A stretch of DNA of 64,000 bases from Mytilinidion resinicola (GCF_010093595.1 NW_022985442.1:846261-910260), one strand, 5' to 3'; shown: positions 12,161-22,438, counted from the first letter of the stretch. A program made the numbers and translations. Notes: generated by a model not told the origin, from the sequence alone.

Positions 12161-12926
12161 AATGGCGGGCGGAGGCTTTACGGCGGCCGCGATGGAATGC
12201 TTAAGTAGTTGTCGAATAGACAGTGCTTTGAGATGTCCGGGTGGGTGATTTGATGCCAAAATCTAGTGAAGACACCGTGTCTTAGACGGAGGGTGTAGTG
12301 AGATAGGAGGACGAGGTCGCGCGGAGCTCTAAGACAAATTTCAAAACATGGTAGGCGCGCGTCTAGACATCCAATTAGACGAGACGTGCGTCACTACACT
12401 AGTAAGACTCACCAGAAAGCCATAGACCTCACGTCGAAAAGCAAATTCACTCTGGCGCGTAGTAGTCAGTTTGGAAGCAAGTTGAAGGATATAGCCGTGG
12501 ACGTAGAGTAATCATCGGGTAGACACACTGCCCCGAACTTCACACTGCTCATCAACTGACAGCGTCTAGTATCTAGCTTTCACATCACGCGCTTCGTTTG
12601 AAGATTGAAACATATTTCGCACAAAGAATATCTACAAGAAGAAAGCAGAGACTCGTTATCCAGTGTAATCATCGATCATCGTCGTCAAATCATTACATCC
12701 CCATGCAGTCATGCAAGACGTAAAGAAAGAAAGTCGTGACCCATAGGGCAGTAGAGAAAAAGGAAACAAGAACCCAATCAAAGACCCAGACCCAGACCCA
12801 TTAAGACTCAGACTCCATCCATGACCAACCGGGCGGACAGCAAATTCGACACCACACACCTAACTCAATAGAACCATCTCTCTGTCCAACCATTCTCAGA
12901 GCCAACCGTAGACATGATCTAGAGCT
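12161..12926. other. Intergenic, 766 bp
   Basis: This holds the promoter of the YTH gene and the 3' region of the formin-GBD gene. A CAGACC/CCAGAC microrepeat lies near 12784-12800. Nothing else is supported. Confidence 0.5.
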
Positions 12927-15746
12927 CTAAATCCAATCATCTGAATCACGCTCTGCGCTCTTCGCTTTCTGGTCCTTGCCGAAATCCAGTCCAAGGCCTA
13001 GATTGTTGCCCAAACCAAGATTCGGTGCTTCGATCACCGGTGCCTTTTCTGCCTTCTTGGGGCTCTTCTTAGGACTGATGGGCATGGCTCCATCGCCACC
13101 GTACATCCTGACTGTCCTAGCATCCCAGTCATCGGCAACAGCGGCGCGGACCCACGTCTTGAGGCCACAGTGAACTGCAGCGTAGTACTTTTCACTGCAG
13201 GCTCTCAAGTATCCAAGCAACTTCTCGAACCCAGATGCCTTCAGCTCGGTACGGAGAGCATCCCGGTCTTCCTTCTCAGGAAGCGAAGCGATAAGTCCAT
13301 TCAGAAGGTCGAGGTGGGTTGCCAGGTAGTTCGTAGAATCCCACTCCACCCCACCGACATATGGCTGAGCTGCAACAATGGGTCGTGGGCCGGGGAAGTG
13401 TGTTTCTGCGTAGGATCTGCCGTCCTCGATGGTCTTAGGCATGGGAACAACATTCGCAGAATGATTGAAGATCCAAAACACCTCCTTCGTAACGTTACTG
13501 ATCTCGCGGCACCAAACACGATACGGACGTGGCTGATGCATTTGGAGGACGAATGGGATAGCTTGGGCTTCCTTCTCGTTCACAGGATCCTTTAGGTAAG
13601 ACAATATTTCCCTCGCTCTGGAACCACGATCGGCCAGCGGGGCAGACGAAAGGTGAGCAAACAACAGGCTGAGGATTAGATCTCGTGTAGTAAACTCGCT
13701 GGGTCCTTTGTGCTCTGGGTCGAACAGCATGGCGATCAATACTGGGAAGAGTGTCGAAGAGACGTGACAAAGCTCTTTCAGAGCCAGGTCGGTGGTGCAT
13801 AGGCCCTTTAGGCAGCGAAGCACTTCGTGAAGCAAAGTGTCTTCATGCTCCTCCCTGGAACAGAATTAGCATCGAAATTTACACATATCGTCACAAGAAT
13901 ACTTACCGCCATTCAACCTCCATGATCCGGTGAAGGAGGCCTACTAGCTCCGTCATACCGCCTTGACGCATGAACCCATCCACCCATTCTACAGTCTCGT
14001 TCCTCAGAAGCTGGCGTAGCTTGTTCATTTTGCCGACTTCAACTGCTTGAGGCTTCTGTACCTTTCGCATGTAGGCGACAAATTCATCTGGTGTAGCGGA
14101 CTTGGGGTTCTTCGAAAAGAACGATGATCCCTGAGTACCATTCATCGATGCAAGAGACTTCGAGGACGGGGACTTGGGAATCATTGCCTTCGTTGAAGAT
14201 GATTTGGGAAGTTCTCCCTCCGCCTTCTGCTTCTTGGTCGGAGAATCTCCCTTGCTGAAGGTGAAGGCCCTGCTTCGAGGTCTAGTACGTTTGGACGTGC
14301 TTGCAGACTTGGATGCATCCGCGGCATCAGTGGCCTCGTCTTCATGCGACCCATCCCGGGACTTCGCAGATCTACCGAGAGTAGGACGCTTAGACGCAGC
14401 ATCGCCCCAGAGAGAACGCTTTGTCGTAGCCTCCTTTGCTGGCTGGGGCGTTGGCTGGGGTGCATCAACTTTGTGAACCCGAACGAAGTTCGCCTTAATG
14501 TCGTGAGTAAGGCTTCGCATCTGCACTCGTTGATGCTCTGGAATATTCCTAGACTCCTAAACTATTGTTAGCGATATCACCTCACCATTTCCTGGTAAGG
14601 TCTTACCAGAACAGCTTCAAACTCCTCGTCGATATCCTTCGGGTTCAACGGTGATGACGCGCCAACTTCGGCTTCCTTCGATTTACCGTTGAAGACTGCA
14701 ACTGCAGCCATCACACGGGCACCTTTCTGGGCTACGGTTTGTCCCGGTCTGGGCTTATCGTCCATAGACTTGCGACCCTCGGAACTTGCGCGTCTCAACA
14801 TTCCTCTAGTCGTGGCCCCCCTCGAACTAGTATCCTCTTTCCCCCGAATCTCATTCCCCTTTGTGGCAGACAACGGCGCGCGCTCGCCGCTCATCTTTCG
14901 AGATAGGGTCTCCATGAAGTTGGAGGTCGATCCGGTACTAGGCAGGAAGGTAGACTTAGGCCTCTCTTTTGAAGCCGCACCCGGTCGCTTCTGCAGCGAA
15001 GGCTGTCCATAGTCATAGAAGTTCCGTTGTTTAGACGGAGAGTATTCGGTAGGAGTATAGAGGGCGATTTCCTGTTCAATCGATCGACGGTCGTTGAGAG
15101 GAATGGTGCTCGTGGTCCTGACTTCTTGGAAGGGCTGTGAGCTGAATTGGGCCCAAATCGGAGTCTGTACTTCTGGTGCAATAGCAGAGCCAGGCGGTGT
15201 GGTGTTCTCCTTGTCTCTCGCATTGTGGGAATTTCGGTTGACTTCCTTAGGTGCCTTCGACTTGTGGAATACAGCGGCTAGGTTTGTCGAGGATTTGTTC
15301 TTCTTCGGACTTCCGGTCTCGTCCTTGTCCGCACGAGCTCGACTCGGCTCCCGTGAATGCCTTTTCTCTTCCTTGTCCTTATCCTTAGCTAAAGACCGCA
15401 ACGAGACCGAGCTGAGAGTCTTCTTGTGTAGGCCTTTGGGCTTGGCATCTTTGGTGTCCTTGGACTTCCGTGATGATGCAGGGTTGCTAGGAGGGTTGTG
15501 TATTTGGCCGAGGGCACGCTGGGTATGAGGATGATCCGGCGGGAGCATAGGCATGGCGTTCATGTTGGATCTGGGGTCGTATGACTGCGTGATATGGGCC
15601 TCTTTGATGCTCAGAGGCGTGCCATCTGATGGAGTCTTCTTGTGACCCTTCGAGACCATCAATGATTTGAGCACCGAAGTAGAGGACTTGTTGCGCCGGT
15701 GGCCAGGCCGCTCAGCTCCTGCACTGGAAGCTGCCTTTGGATCCAT
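12927..15746 (-). CDS. Formin GTPase-binding/FH3-type armadillo protein without FH2
   Basis: Three exons (15746-14607, 14556-13907, 13854-12927) join in phase to give 905 residues. The first 370 residues are basic, Ser-rich and disordered. A diaphanous-type GTPase-binding domain begins around residue 380 with ESRNIPEHQRVQMRSL and HDIKANFVRVHK. It continues after a Ser/Lys-rich insert as PDEFVAYMRKVQK, LRQLLRNETVEWVDGFMRQGG, EVLRCLKGLCTT and TRDLILSLLFAHLS. This is the GBD/FH3 armadillo fold that in formins binds Rho GTPases. No FH1 polyproline and no FH2 actin-nucleating domain follow; the protein ends in a Lys/Pro-rich tail and SDDWI. Domain-only proteins of this kind are known in filamentous ascomycetes. 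A role in polarity or cytokinesis signalling is inferred, not shown. Confidence 0.82.
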
Positions 15747-16361
15747 GGTCGTGAGCTCTAACGGCGTCGATTAGTGTCTGAAAGTGGAGTCGATTGGTTT
15801 GTACACAACGCGTACCAATGAATTCTCCGACGCGGGAATCAAGTCAATGATTCCAGGAAGTGAGGGATAAAGGCGTAAGGAAAGCAATTTGCTAAAGAAA
15901 CATAGAAGAAAGGAAATGTTTCGAGGGGTGTTCGCAGCTCTGGGCTAAATGATGTGCAATGTCTCACCGAACTTTTTGCGCGGGCGGAATTTGGGCAACA
16001 ACATTGCTGTAGCAACGACACTAGGCCGCAATGCGCCTAATGCATCCATCACGTGAAATCTCACATGCACGACATCGACGCGACTCTTCTTTAAGATTCC
16101 AGCACAATGATATGCGACGTTTGTTAGTAGCATTCACTTGTACTAGAATATTTTTGAATTATAATCTAATTCATCTCTCATCAACATTACAAAAAATGTA
16201 AATACATATCGACTGCGAAGGATATATACAAAAGCTTCGACAGTCGACACAAATTAAATAGATTTCAGAAGATGATTGTGCCGCCATCTGATGCCATGCA
16301 AATCAATCTTCCCCTCATTCCCCTCCCACATCAAACATCTAGTTTCCAGGTCCATGGCTGG
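15747..16361. other. Intergenic, 615 bp
   Basis: This contains the promoter of the formin-GBD gene and the 3' region of the secreted-protein gene. The part from 16130 to 16270 is AT-rich. No gene is seen. Confidence 0.5.
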
Positions 16362-18186
16362 TCAGGTACCCACACGGCCCGTTGCTGACCGCATACTGGT
16401 ACGATTGAGGGGGAGCGTTAGTGACGAAATATTCCGAAATGGCACTCTACGCGCCGCAAGTTCCTGAAAGGGTGCTGAAGATGTAGCAGGTACCGCTGCT
16501 CGGTTGTACCCTACGCCGGAGCACGCCGTGGCATGCCGGCACTGCTCACAGCAGTCAAGAGCCGACGTACTAGACGTTCCACTGAAGCCACCGGCTGTGT
16601 TGGTGTAGATGTTCTTGATGACTCTGCCGTTGGAGAGAGCTGGGCCGAGGATGTTGTTGGTAGCGCATGCTGCGTATGAGGTCACTGTCTGGCTGACCGT
16701 GTTCTGGGACGTGACGGTGGCAGCTACAGCGATCGTGGTTGTCTCCCCTTCGGTCACGGTGAGCGTGGTAGAGAAGCTGCGAGATGTTAGCTGGTACAAG
16801 GCAAATTGACTCTGGGAAGTGGACGTACCTCTCTGTGATAGAGACATCGGCAGGCACTTCGGTCAATGTAGTCGTCTGGATGCTCTGAACGGTAGTCGTT
16901 ATTGACTCAGGTTGCAGCACTACAACCTAGGATCAACAACTCATATGCCAGAAAGCTACTCTCCGAACATCAGCTGTAGAGAACCCAGCTGAAATCTCAG
17001 CTGTAGAGAACCGAGCTGAAGCCTCAGCTGTGCAGGGCTCATCTGAACTTACTAGCGCGCCACCCTGGGGGTGGCCCCCTTCCTTCCCCTAGTATATATA
17101 CAACTAGCTAGACGTCTATAGAAATCAGAGTTCACATCAATTTTAACCTGAGTTATTGTTTTCGGCGGCAGGGTCTTGGTGATCGCCTTGCCAACGACCG
17201 CGACTGTCTTTGTGGCCTGCTTCTGGATCTGCTTGAGGCCTTCATGATGCGTCAGCAAAGCGAAGAGTAGAGGTGAGTTTAGAAAACTCACATTGAACAG
17301 CGACAGGGTAGGTCTTAGAGTTGCATCCTCCCTTCGCAGCTCCTCGCTCAACAAGATCACCATGCGGATGCTGGCCCGCTCGCTTTGCCTTTTCGGGAGT
17401 ACCTGGATACCACTCAGGTTGAAATTGATGTGAACTCTGATTTCTATGGGTGTCTAGCTCGTTGTTTATATACTAGGGGAAGGAGGGGGGCCAGCCCCGG
17501 GGGCATAACGTGGTATCTCTTCCTGACGCGTTACTTGATTCATCCTGTTTCCTGATACAGTACTGATACCGTGCTGCAGCACTGCTGTTGCACTACCTGT
17601 TACTTCCTCCTGTATCAGCATGCTATCCTGATACGTTACTGCATATGAGTTGCTGACCCTAGGTTGTAGTGCTGCAACCCGAGTATACCCGTTCACAGTG
17701 TCTGCGATGGGCTGGAATCCGTCTGGCGTTGGGACGGTGTAAACAGCTACCACGGTCGTATCCGAGCGACTCTAACCGTCTTGAATGTTAAAGTACTATA
17801 AGCAACGTTTGTGATTGTAGTATAATCGGTTGAGGTAGTGGAGAAAGCTATGAAGAATTAGTTTTATGAGCACGACTAGCTCTGAGAACTAGCTCAAGCT
17901 TACTATTAGTGACAGCGAAATCTGTGAAAGTGTCCGTTATAGTTGTCTCTGAAACGATGCTGGTAGTGATTGGCTTTGCCGTCGTGGTGACGGTTTTATG
18001 GGTAGTTGATAAAATGATCTTCGGAAGCAGTGTTACAGTCGTAGTCTTGGTGCTCGTGGGAACTTCCTTGATCGATTTGGAAGATTGCTTGGTTGTGCAC
18101 TTTTGGACGGTAGTGGTACCGGTGTTTAGAGCAGAAACTACCAACGCGGAAGAGAGCAGAAGCCCTAGGAAGTTTACCGAAACCAT
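16362..18186 (-). CDS. Secreted Ser/Thr-rich protein with C-terminal Cys-rich (PAN/apple-like) segment; probably frame-disrupted
   Basis: The start ATG at 18186 begins a signal peptide (MVSVNFLGLLLSSALVVSA), followed by Thr-rich mucin-like sequence. Exons read on the minus strand: 18186-17904, 17847-17679, 17412-17292, 17239-17148, 16905-16829 and 16776 onward. The Cys-rich end (YAACATNNILGP, LDCCEQCRHATACSGVGYN) resembles the carbohydrate- or adhesion-type PAN-like ends of fungal cell-surface proteins. Two places break the frame. Between about 17790 and 17760 the exon 2 frame must shift to continue into VAVYTVPTPDGF; the only in-frame alternative is a 35-nt intron, which is unusually short. 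Near 16490 the expected Cys-rich ending (TCYIFSTLSGTCGA, stop at 16447-16449) is in another frame; the direct frame runs to 16362. Introns 17413-17678 and 16906-17147 are mobile elements (see those entries). Confidence 0.6.
16905..17153 (+). mobile_element. Introner-like element copy B (249 bp), forming an intron
   Basis: The element begins ACTCAGGTT and ends AACCTGAGT, a perfect 9-bp terminal inverted repeat. It is flanked by a perfect direct repeat TATTG at 16900-16904 and 17154-17158. The host gene runs on the opposite strand: its exon ends in ACTCAG, the intron is 17147-16906 (GTTAAA...CTGAG), and the exon resumes with T. Removing the intron leaves 12 extra nt (7 of element, 5 of target duplication), which is in frame. 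About 44 bp at one end and about 95 bp at the other match copy A; the middle differs and holds a 27-bp tandem repeat. A second in-frame acceptor, CCTAG at 16927-16931, would keep 21 nt more in the mRNA. Confidence 0.82.
16971..17039. repeat. 27-bp tandem repeat inside introner copy B
   Basis: Two 27-bp units at 16971-16997 and 16998-17024 differ at about three positions. A partial third unit starts at 17025. Each begins CAGCTGTAGAGAACC. CAGCTG and its variants are palindromic, so the array could fold. Copy A has no equivalent, so this arose or was acquired in copy B only. Confidence 0.75.
17412..17684 (-). mobile_element. Introner-like element copy A (273 bp), forming an intron
   Basis: Read in the direction of the host gene (minus strand), the element starts ACTCGGGTT and ends AACCTGAGT, the same terminal inverted repeat as copy B with one mismatch. 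It is flanked by a perfect direct repeat ATACC (plus strand) at 17407-17411 and 17685-17689. The inferred intron is 17678-17413 (GTTGCA...CTGAG). Splicing leaves exactly 12 added nt, encoding Thr-Arg-Trp-Tyr, and the frame is kept. Relative to the host gene it lies in the opposite orientation to copy B. The subterminal sequence AGGTTG-8 nt-CAACCT can form a hairpin in copy B and nearly so here. Confidence 0.82.
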
Positions 18187-20196
18187 CTTGAAAGGTAAAG
18201 AATGCTTTTGCAAGTAATGACTAGACAAGAAGACGCAGGTGGAATGAAGAGCAGAAAGAGGAAGCAGGACGCGGCGCAAATATACTCACGCCCCTCAGTT
18301 ATACGGCCAGCGCCATGGTGAGCTCTAGCAACAATGGATGTCAGGCCTTGGAAGGTACTTGGCGCTGGCTGGTGGTGAGTGTGTAAGTAGCTGGCAGTTG
18401 GGAATCGAGATCGATTCTCAATTCACACTCTTTTGTGGCGCTGTTGGTAAAGCCAGCTGCCCGGCCTCACAATGGCGGACGGTAGGCGCGTCTCGAATTG
18501 CACGAGAAGCTTTGTGGATGGCTAGACTGCCCTCTGCTGCAACTGTCAGGCCTAACTGAGGCCACTCAAGAAGAAAATACACAGGACAGACATGAAGATG
18601 ACCGTCAAGAGGCTGAAGATGGCTACATATTCGACCCTTGGAAAAAGACAGATGATGGCGGTTCTGGCCATTTCATCGAGTATGTTCCCCCCAGAAGAAT
18701 GCCCTCCTCGTTTAACCATCAGGAGATCTTTTTGTGCCCAGAGTCATCTGAATAGCCGGCGGCTAAGACGCGCTGCTTGAAAACTAATGGAAATACCCAC
18801 ATACCCACCTGCAATTAGATCAGACGAGACCCGCTCACGAAAGTTAGACCAGATGGTCAAAAACGACGCGTTTCCCGTTACCCATCAATAGTGTTACCAG
18901 ATTCATACTTCCACACTCACGCGCTCAGAAAACCCACGACAAAGCCGCCTCGTGAATCTCCCCCTAAGTATTCATCCATCGCATTCTGTCGCATCAATTG
19001 GGCCACCTATAGCTTTCACTTCGTAGGCTGCGAATACTAATGACGAGGACTTTCATATTGTTGGACTGAAAACACGTCGGAGTTGACGTTGGCTAATAAA
19101 GACAATGTTGAAGCCCAGCCAGCCACATCACGACGGGCTGAAACGGCGTGCCGCCACAAGCTTCCAACGAAGCTTCCACCAGCCATGCCTCGGAATGCTT
19201 CCAAGACGCAAGTTTGGTATGGACCCTAATCCTTACTGTTATTCCCGCAAGCAATTCACCCTTTCCCATCCTCATCAAAACGTGACTGCCAGCGCGGACA
19301 TTATGAAAATAGCGAGTCAAGCAAACAACACCAAAACTCTTCTTAGAAAGGGGAGGGCTAATCGTACACCCCCTAACGAATAATCGTACACCCCCTTTCA
19401 AAGAATTATACACCCCCCATCTCGTCTAATCCTCTAATTGGCTGGAGCGGCCGGGCCGACTCCTCGGAGGTTCCTCTTAAGTGAATGGGTGAGCAAGCGT
19501 AGGCGGCGGTGCAGGCAGCAATTCAGGTGGGCCAGGCTCCATGGAAATGAGCCTCCATTAGGTGGCATCCTCCTAGGCATGTAGGCATGGCAGGTAATAT
19601 AGAATTAAACAGAGAGGCTGCACGTACAGATACGTACGGCCTCTCTTGTACGGCATCACGGCCGGCCTCTTTTGTACTTATGTACAGCCTTACATACGGC
19701 TGTATATACGGCTGAAGGAATCGGATAGAATGCGCCGTAGAACGGAGAGGCTGTACAGCCGTGCCGCCTCACGTATAGCCTCACGTACGGAGGGGCTTGG
19801 CGTGAAATAGAGCTCCGGAGGTTCTAGGTTTCAGCCCCCACTGTCCCCGCACCTCACCGGCACTGCCTCGACGGCATTGCCTCACACATGAGTAACATCT
19901 ATATCAACCTGATCGACCAGACGCTCCTTGGACAGTACTTGGAACACTGCTCTCCCGAAGCCCACGATCGCCATTTTCGAATTCCGTTCTAACGCAGCGC
20001 AGCCTCGCTGGCATGGCCTACCTCAACCGAACAGCTTGAATTCGCATTTCCTCGGCCAACCTCTCGTGATTGTGTCTAAGACTATCTACTGCTTTGGAGC
20101 TGTCATTTTCTAGTTGTCCTCCGCCAACGAGATGAAGTGTTTGCGGCCCTCTCCTAAAGCTCCCTCTTTTACGACTTCCACCATCTATAGATCAAG
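18187..20196. other. Intergenic, 2.0 kb, repeat-bearing
   Basis: No gene is supported. From 18187 to 18880 there are only short frames with no domain. 18886-19310 is copy 1 of a long direct repeat (listed separately). From 19360 to 19800 the sequence is rich in short repeats: ATCGTACACCCCC twice, and many TACGGC/GCCGTA-type palindromic words around 19620-19800. This looks like debris of a mobile element. Confidence 0.5.
18886..19310 (+). repeat. Long direct repeat, copy 1
   Basis: This matches 23187-23632 in the same orientation over roughly 430 bp. Shared words include GAAAACCCACGACAAAGCCGCC, GACGTTGGCTAA, CATCACGACGGGCT, ACGCAAGTTTG and CATCAAAACGTGACT. Copy 2 differs largely by C-to-T or G-to-A changes and small indels. 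Together the copies bracket the HET/GTPase block. Confidence 0.8.
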
Positions 20197-21219
20197 ATGC
20201 GTCTCCTAAAGCTGAAAGGCGATGGCGGAGTCAGCATAACCAAATTTCGCACGAACAATGTTCCCGCATATGCCATACTTTCGCACACATGGGGAAAAGA
20301 TACCGACGAGGTCGATTATAGCGACCTGGTTAACGGCACCCACATACGCAAAGCTGGCTATAAGAAGATCCTCTTCTGCGGAAAACAAGCGGAACGCGAT
20401 GGCCTGCTATACTTTTGGGTGGATTCATGTTGTATTGACAAGACGAACAATACTGAGCTTTCAGAGGCTATTCACTCCATGTTTCGCTGGTACCAAAAGG
20501 CGATCAAATGCTACGTTTATCTGATCGACGTTCCAGCACGATCTAAGACCCCTGACTGGAAGGCGGAGTTTAGTCAAAGTCGATGGTTCACTCGAGGCTG
20601 GACGCTCCAAGAACTTCTCGCACCGCGACAAGTTGATTTCTTTTCTTATGACAACCAGAAACTTGGCAGTAAAAGAGAGCTGGAGCAACACATTCACCGT
20701 ATTACGGGGATTCCGACTGAAGCTCTTCGAGGAGGTCATCTCTCTAAATTTCCCGTCGAAACACGATTGTCGTGGGCACAAAATCGCAACACCACGGAAG
20801 AAGAAGACCAGGCATATTGTCTACTTGGCATCTTCGACGTCTCCATGCCAATGATATATGGGGAAGGTGCTAAGGCTTGGAGACGGCTTCTTTATGAGAT
20901 CGGGAAACTGCCAGACAGTGGTGTTGGGCGAGAGCCTGAAATGTCCATAAAAGAAGAATCCGAAGAGGGCGACTCTAAGGGCTCTAAAAAGTGCGAAGAA
21001 AAAGACGACAGGGAAGAATTTCAAGAACGGCGACATTTTATCTTCCGTGAGTCAGGGATGAATCGCGTTCAACAAGCAAGAGTCTTGCTGATGATATCCA
21101 GCTCATCTACTACGCCCAGCGCGGACGTGCAAATCCTGGCTCCTATACATCTGCATTACTCTATCCTTCACCCTTCTGTTCGCACACCGGTGGAATCCCG
21201 CCTACGGAGTGATGGGTGA
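20197..21219 (+). CDS. HET-domain (heterokaryon incompatibility) protein, possibly the 5' part of a HET-GTPase fusion
   Basis: The single open frame encodes 340 residues. The three HET hallmarks are clear: YAILSHTWG at residues 25-33, YFWVDSCCIDKTNNTELSEAI with FRWYQKAIKCYVYL from 72, and RWFTRGWTLQELLAP at 129-143. Then DQAYCLLGIFDVSMPMIYGEG follows. HET domains trigger cell death in vegetative incompatibility and fungal NLR-type immunity. After residue 230 comes a highly charged Lys/Glu linker. The stop codon overlaps the start of the downstream GTPase frame by 8 bp. A strong donor, C|GTGAGT, at 21047 could instead splice in frame to acceptors at 21248 or slightly upstream, fusing the two frames into one protein. 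Confidence 0.85.
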   Translation: MRLLKLKGDGGVSITKFRTNNVPAYAILSHTWGKDTDEVDYSDLVNGTHIRKAGYKKILFCGKQAERDGLLYFWVDSCCIDKTNNTELSEAIHSMFRWYQKAIKCYVYLIDVPARSKTPDWKAEFSQSRWFTRGWTLQELLAPRQVDFFSYDNQKLGSKRELEQHIHRITGIPTEALRGGHLSKFPVETRLSWAQNRNTTEEEDQAYCLLGIFDVSMPMIYGEGAKAWRRLLYEIGKLPDSGVGREPEMSIKEESEEGDSKGSKKCEEKDDREEFQERRHFIFRESGMNRVQQARVLLMISSSSTTPSADVQILAPIHLHYSILHPSVRTPVESRLRSDG

Positions 21220-22438
21220 GACAGCCATGCGCTCGACACCAGTACTAGACCGCACTCTCCCCATTTTTGCGATCATTGGCAGGACAGGTGCAGGAAAGAG
21301 CACATTTATCAACACCCTTGGAGGGCTTGATTCTGGATCAAGCCCTCCAGCAGTCAGTGATGGCCTGGAACCATGTAAGCTACAAGCAGACTATTGCGTG
21401 CTTGTTGAGCTTGCGAATCTAATACTCATCGTCAGGCACTAACAACTTTACTTTCTACAAGTTCAACATATATGATAAACAAGCCTACATCATCGACACG
21501 CCCGGTTTTGGTGACGCAAACAAGTCCGACACGCAGACCATGGCGGAACTCTTCAACGAGCTCAACGGACTTTCCTTGGAAGACAGAAAGATTAGATTAA
21601 TCTACCTGTACGATATGACGATACCAAGATTTGACGATGAAGCTCACAAGGTGTGTTTACTCTTCCGTACTCTTGCTAGCGTACGCTCATTAATTACTAG
21701 AATCTCGCCTATTTCGAAGCTCTTTGTGGGTTAGACAATGCCGCATCCGTAGCCCTGGTCACCTCTAAATGGCGCGAGGACCCGACAGAAGAAGACAGCC
21801 GGAAACAAATGTTGCGAGAAAAAGGGCTGAAAGAGAAGTATTGGAAGACGATGTTAGAAGTTGGTGCCAAGTACGAGACACACGACGGCTCGCATCAATC
21901 CGCCCTCCTAATTGTTCAGAGACTGCTCCAGAAACCAGTCATGCTGAAACGAAAGCCCGGCTGGGTTCGGGAAAAGCTGAAAGAGGCCGAGGAGAAGAAG
22001 GCGAAGAGCACGGAAGAAGCCGTAGAGAGCGAACCAGAAGAGCCGAAAAGCCAAATGCACGTCACTTGGAAGAACCCGCGGACCCTGCTCTACTGGAAAA
22101 TAATGTGGACCACTTTAAGAGTCCTATTCCTAGCTTTCGTCGGACTTATCACTTATCTCGTTACTTACGAGGAAAAAAATAATTTCCCTGTCTGGTTTCC
22201 ATTCATAGCTTGGGTTTCGACATTTTCATTAGCTACGGGATTGTTATACCGATGGCCATATATCTCGCACATCGCTTTATTGAGTCTGGTTCTTTTCCTC
22301 GTACTTATTGTTTTTGGCCCTGGTGATTTCTCCACGTCGGAGGCCAGGATGTTCTGGCTAGGCTGCGCTTCTGCTTTAGCTTTCTCTGCTGAGCTCTATT
22401 TTCATTGGCCTCATAATGCTTCTATGTACTTTTGGTAG
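21212..22438 (+). CDS. P-loop GTPase (AIG1/GIMAP-like) with C-terminal four-helix membrane region
   Basis: Three exons (21212-21374, 21436-21650, 21701-22438) join in phase to give 371 residues if the ATG at 21212 is used. Residues 20-31 hold AIIGRTGAGKST (G1/Walker A). YIIDTPGFGD is the G3 motif, and VALVTSKW is a likely G4-like strand. A Lys/Glu-rich coiled-coil-like stretch precedes four hydrophobic segments at about 262-283, 290-310, 315-335 and 343-362. The layout suggests a membrane-anchored nucleotide switch. It follows the HET frame with an 8-bp overlap, so either the two form one fused gene or the reading start lies in a shared transcript. Fusion would give HET, charged linker, GTPase and four membrane helices. 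Assignment to the AIG1-like group is by motif only. Confidence 0.78.

Noticed and set aside
17053..17510. The inverted repeats around 17285 as a simple large palindrome or assembly inversion
   Set aside because: Separate 5-bp target duplications at each element and different interiors show two insertions rather than one inverted duplication.
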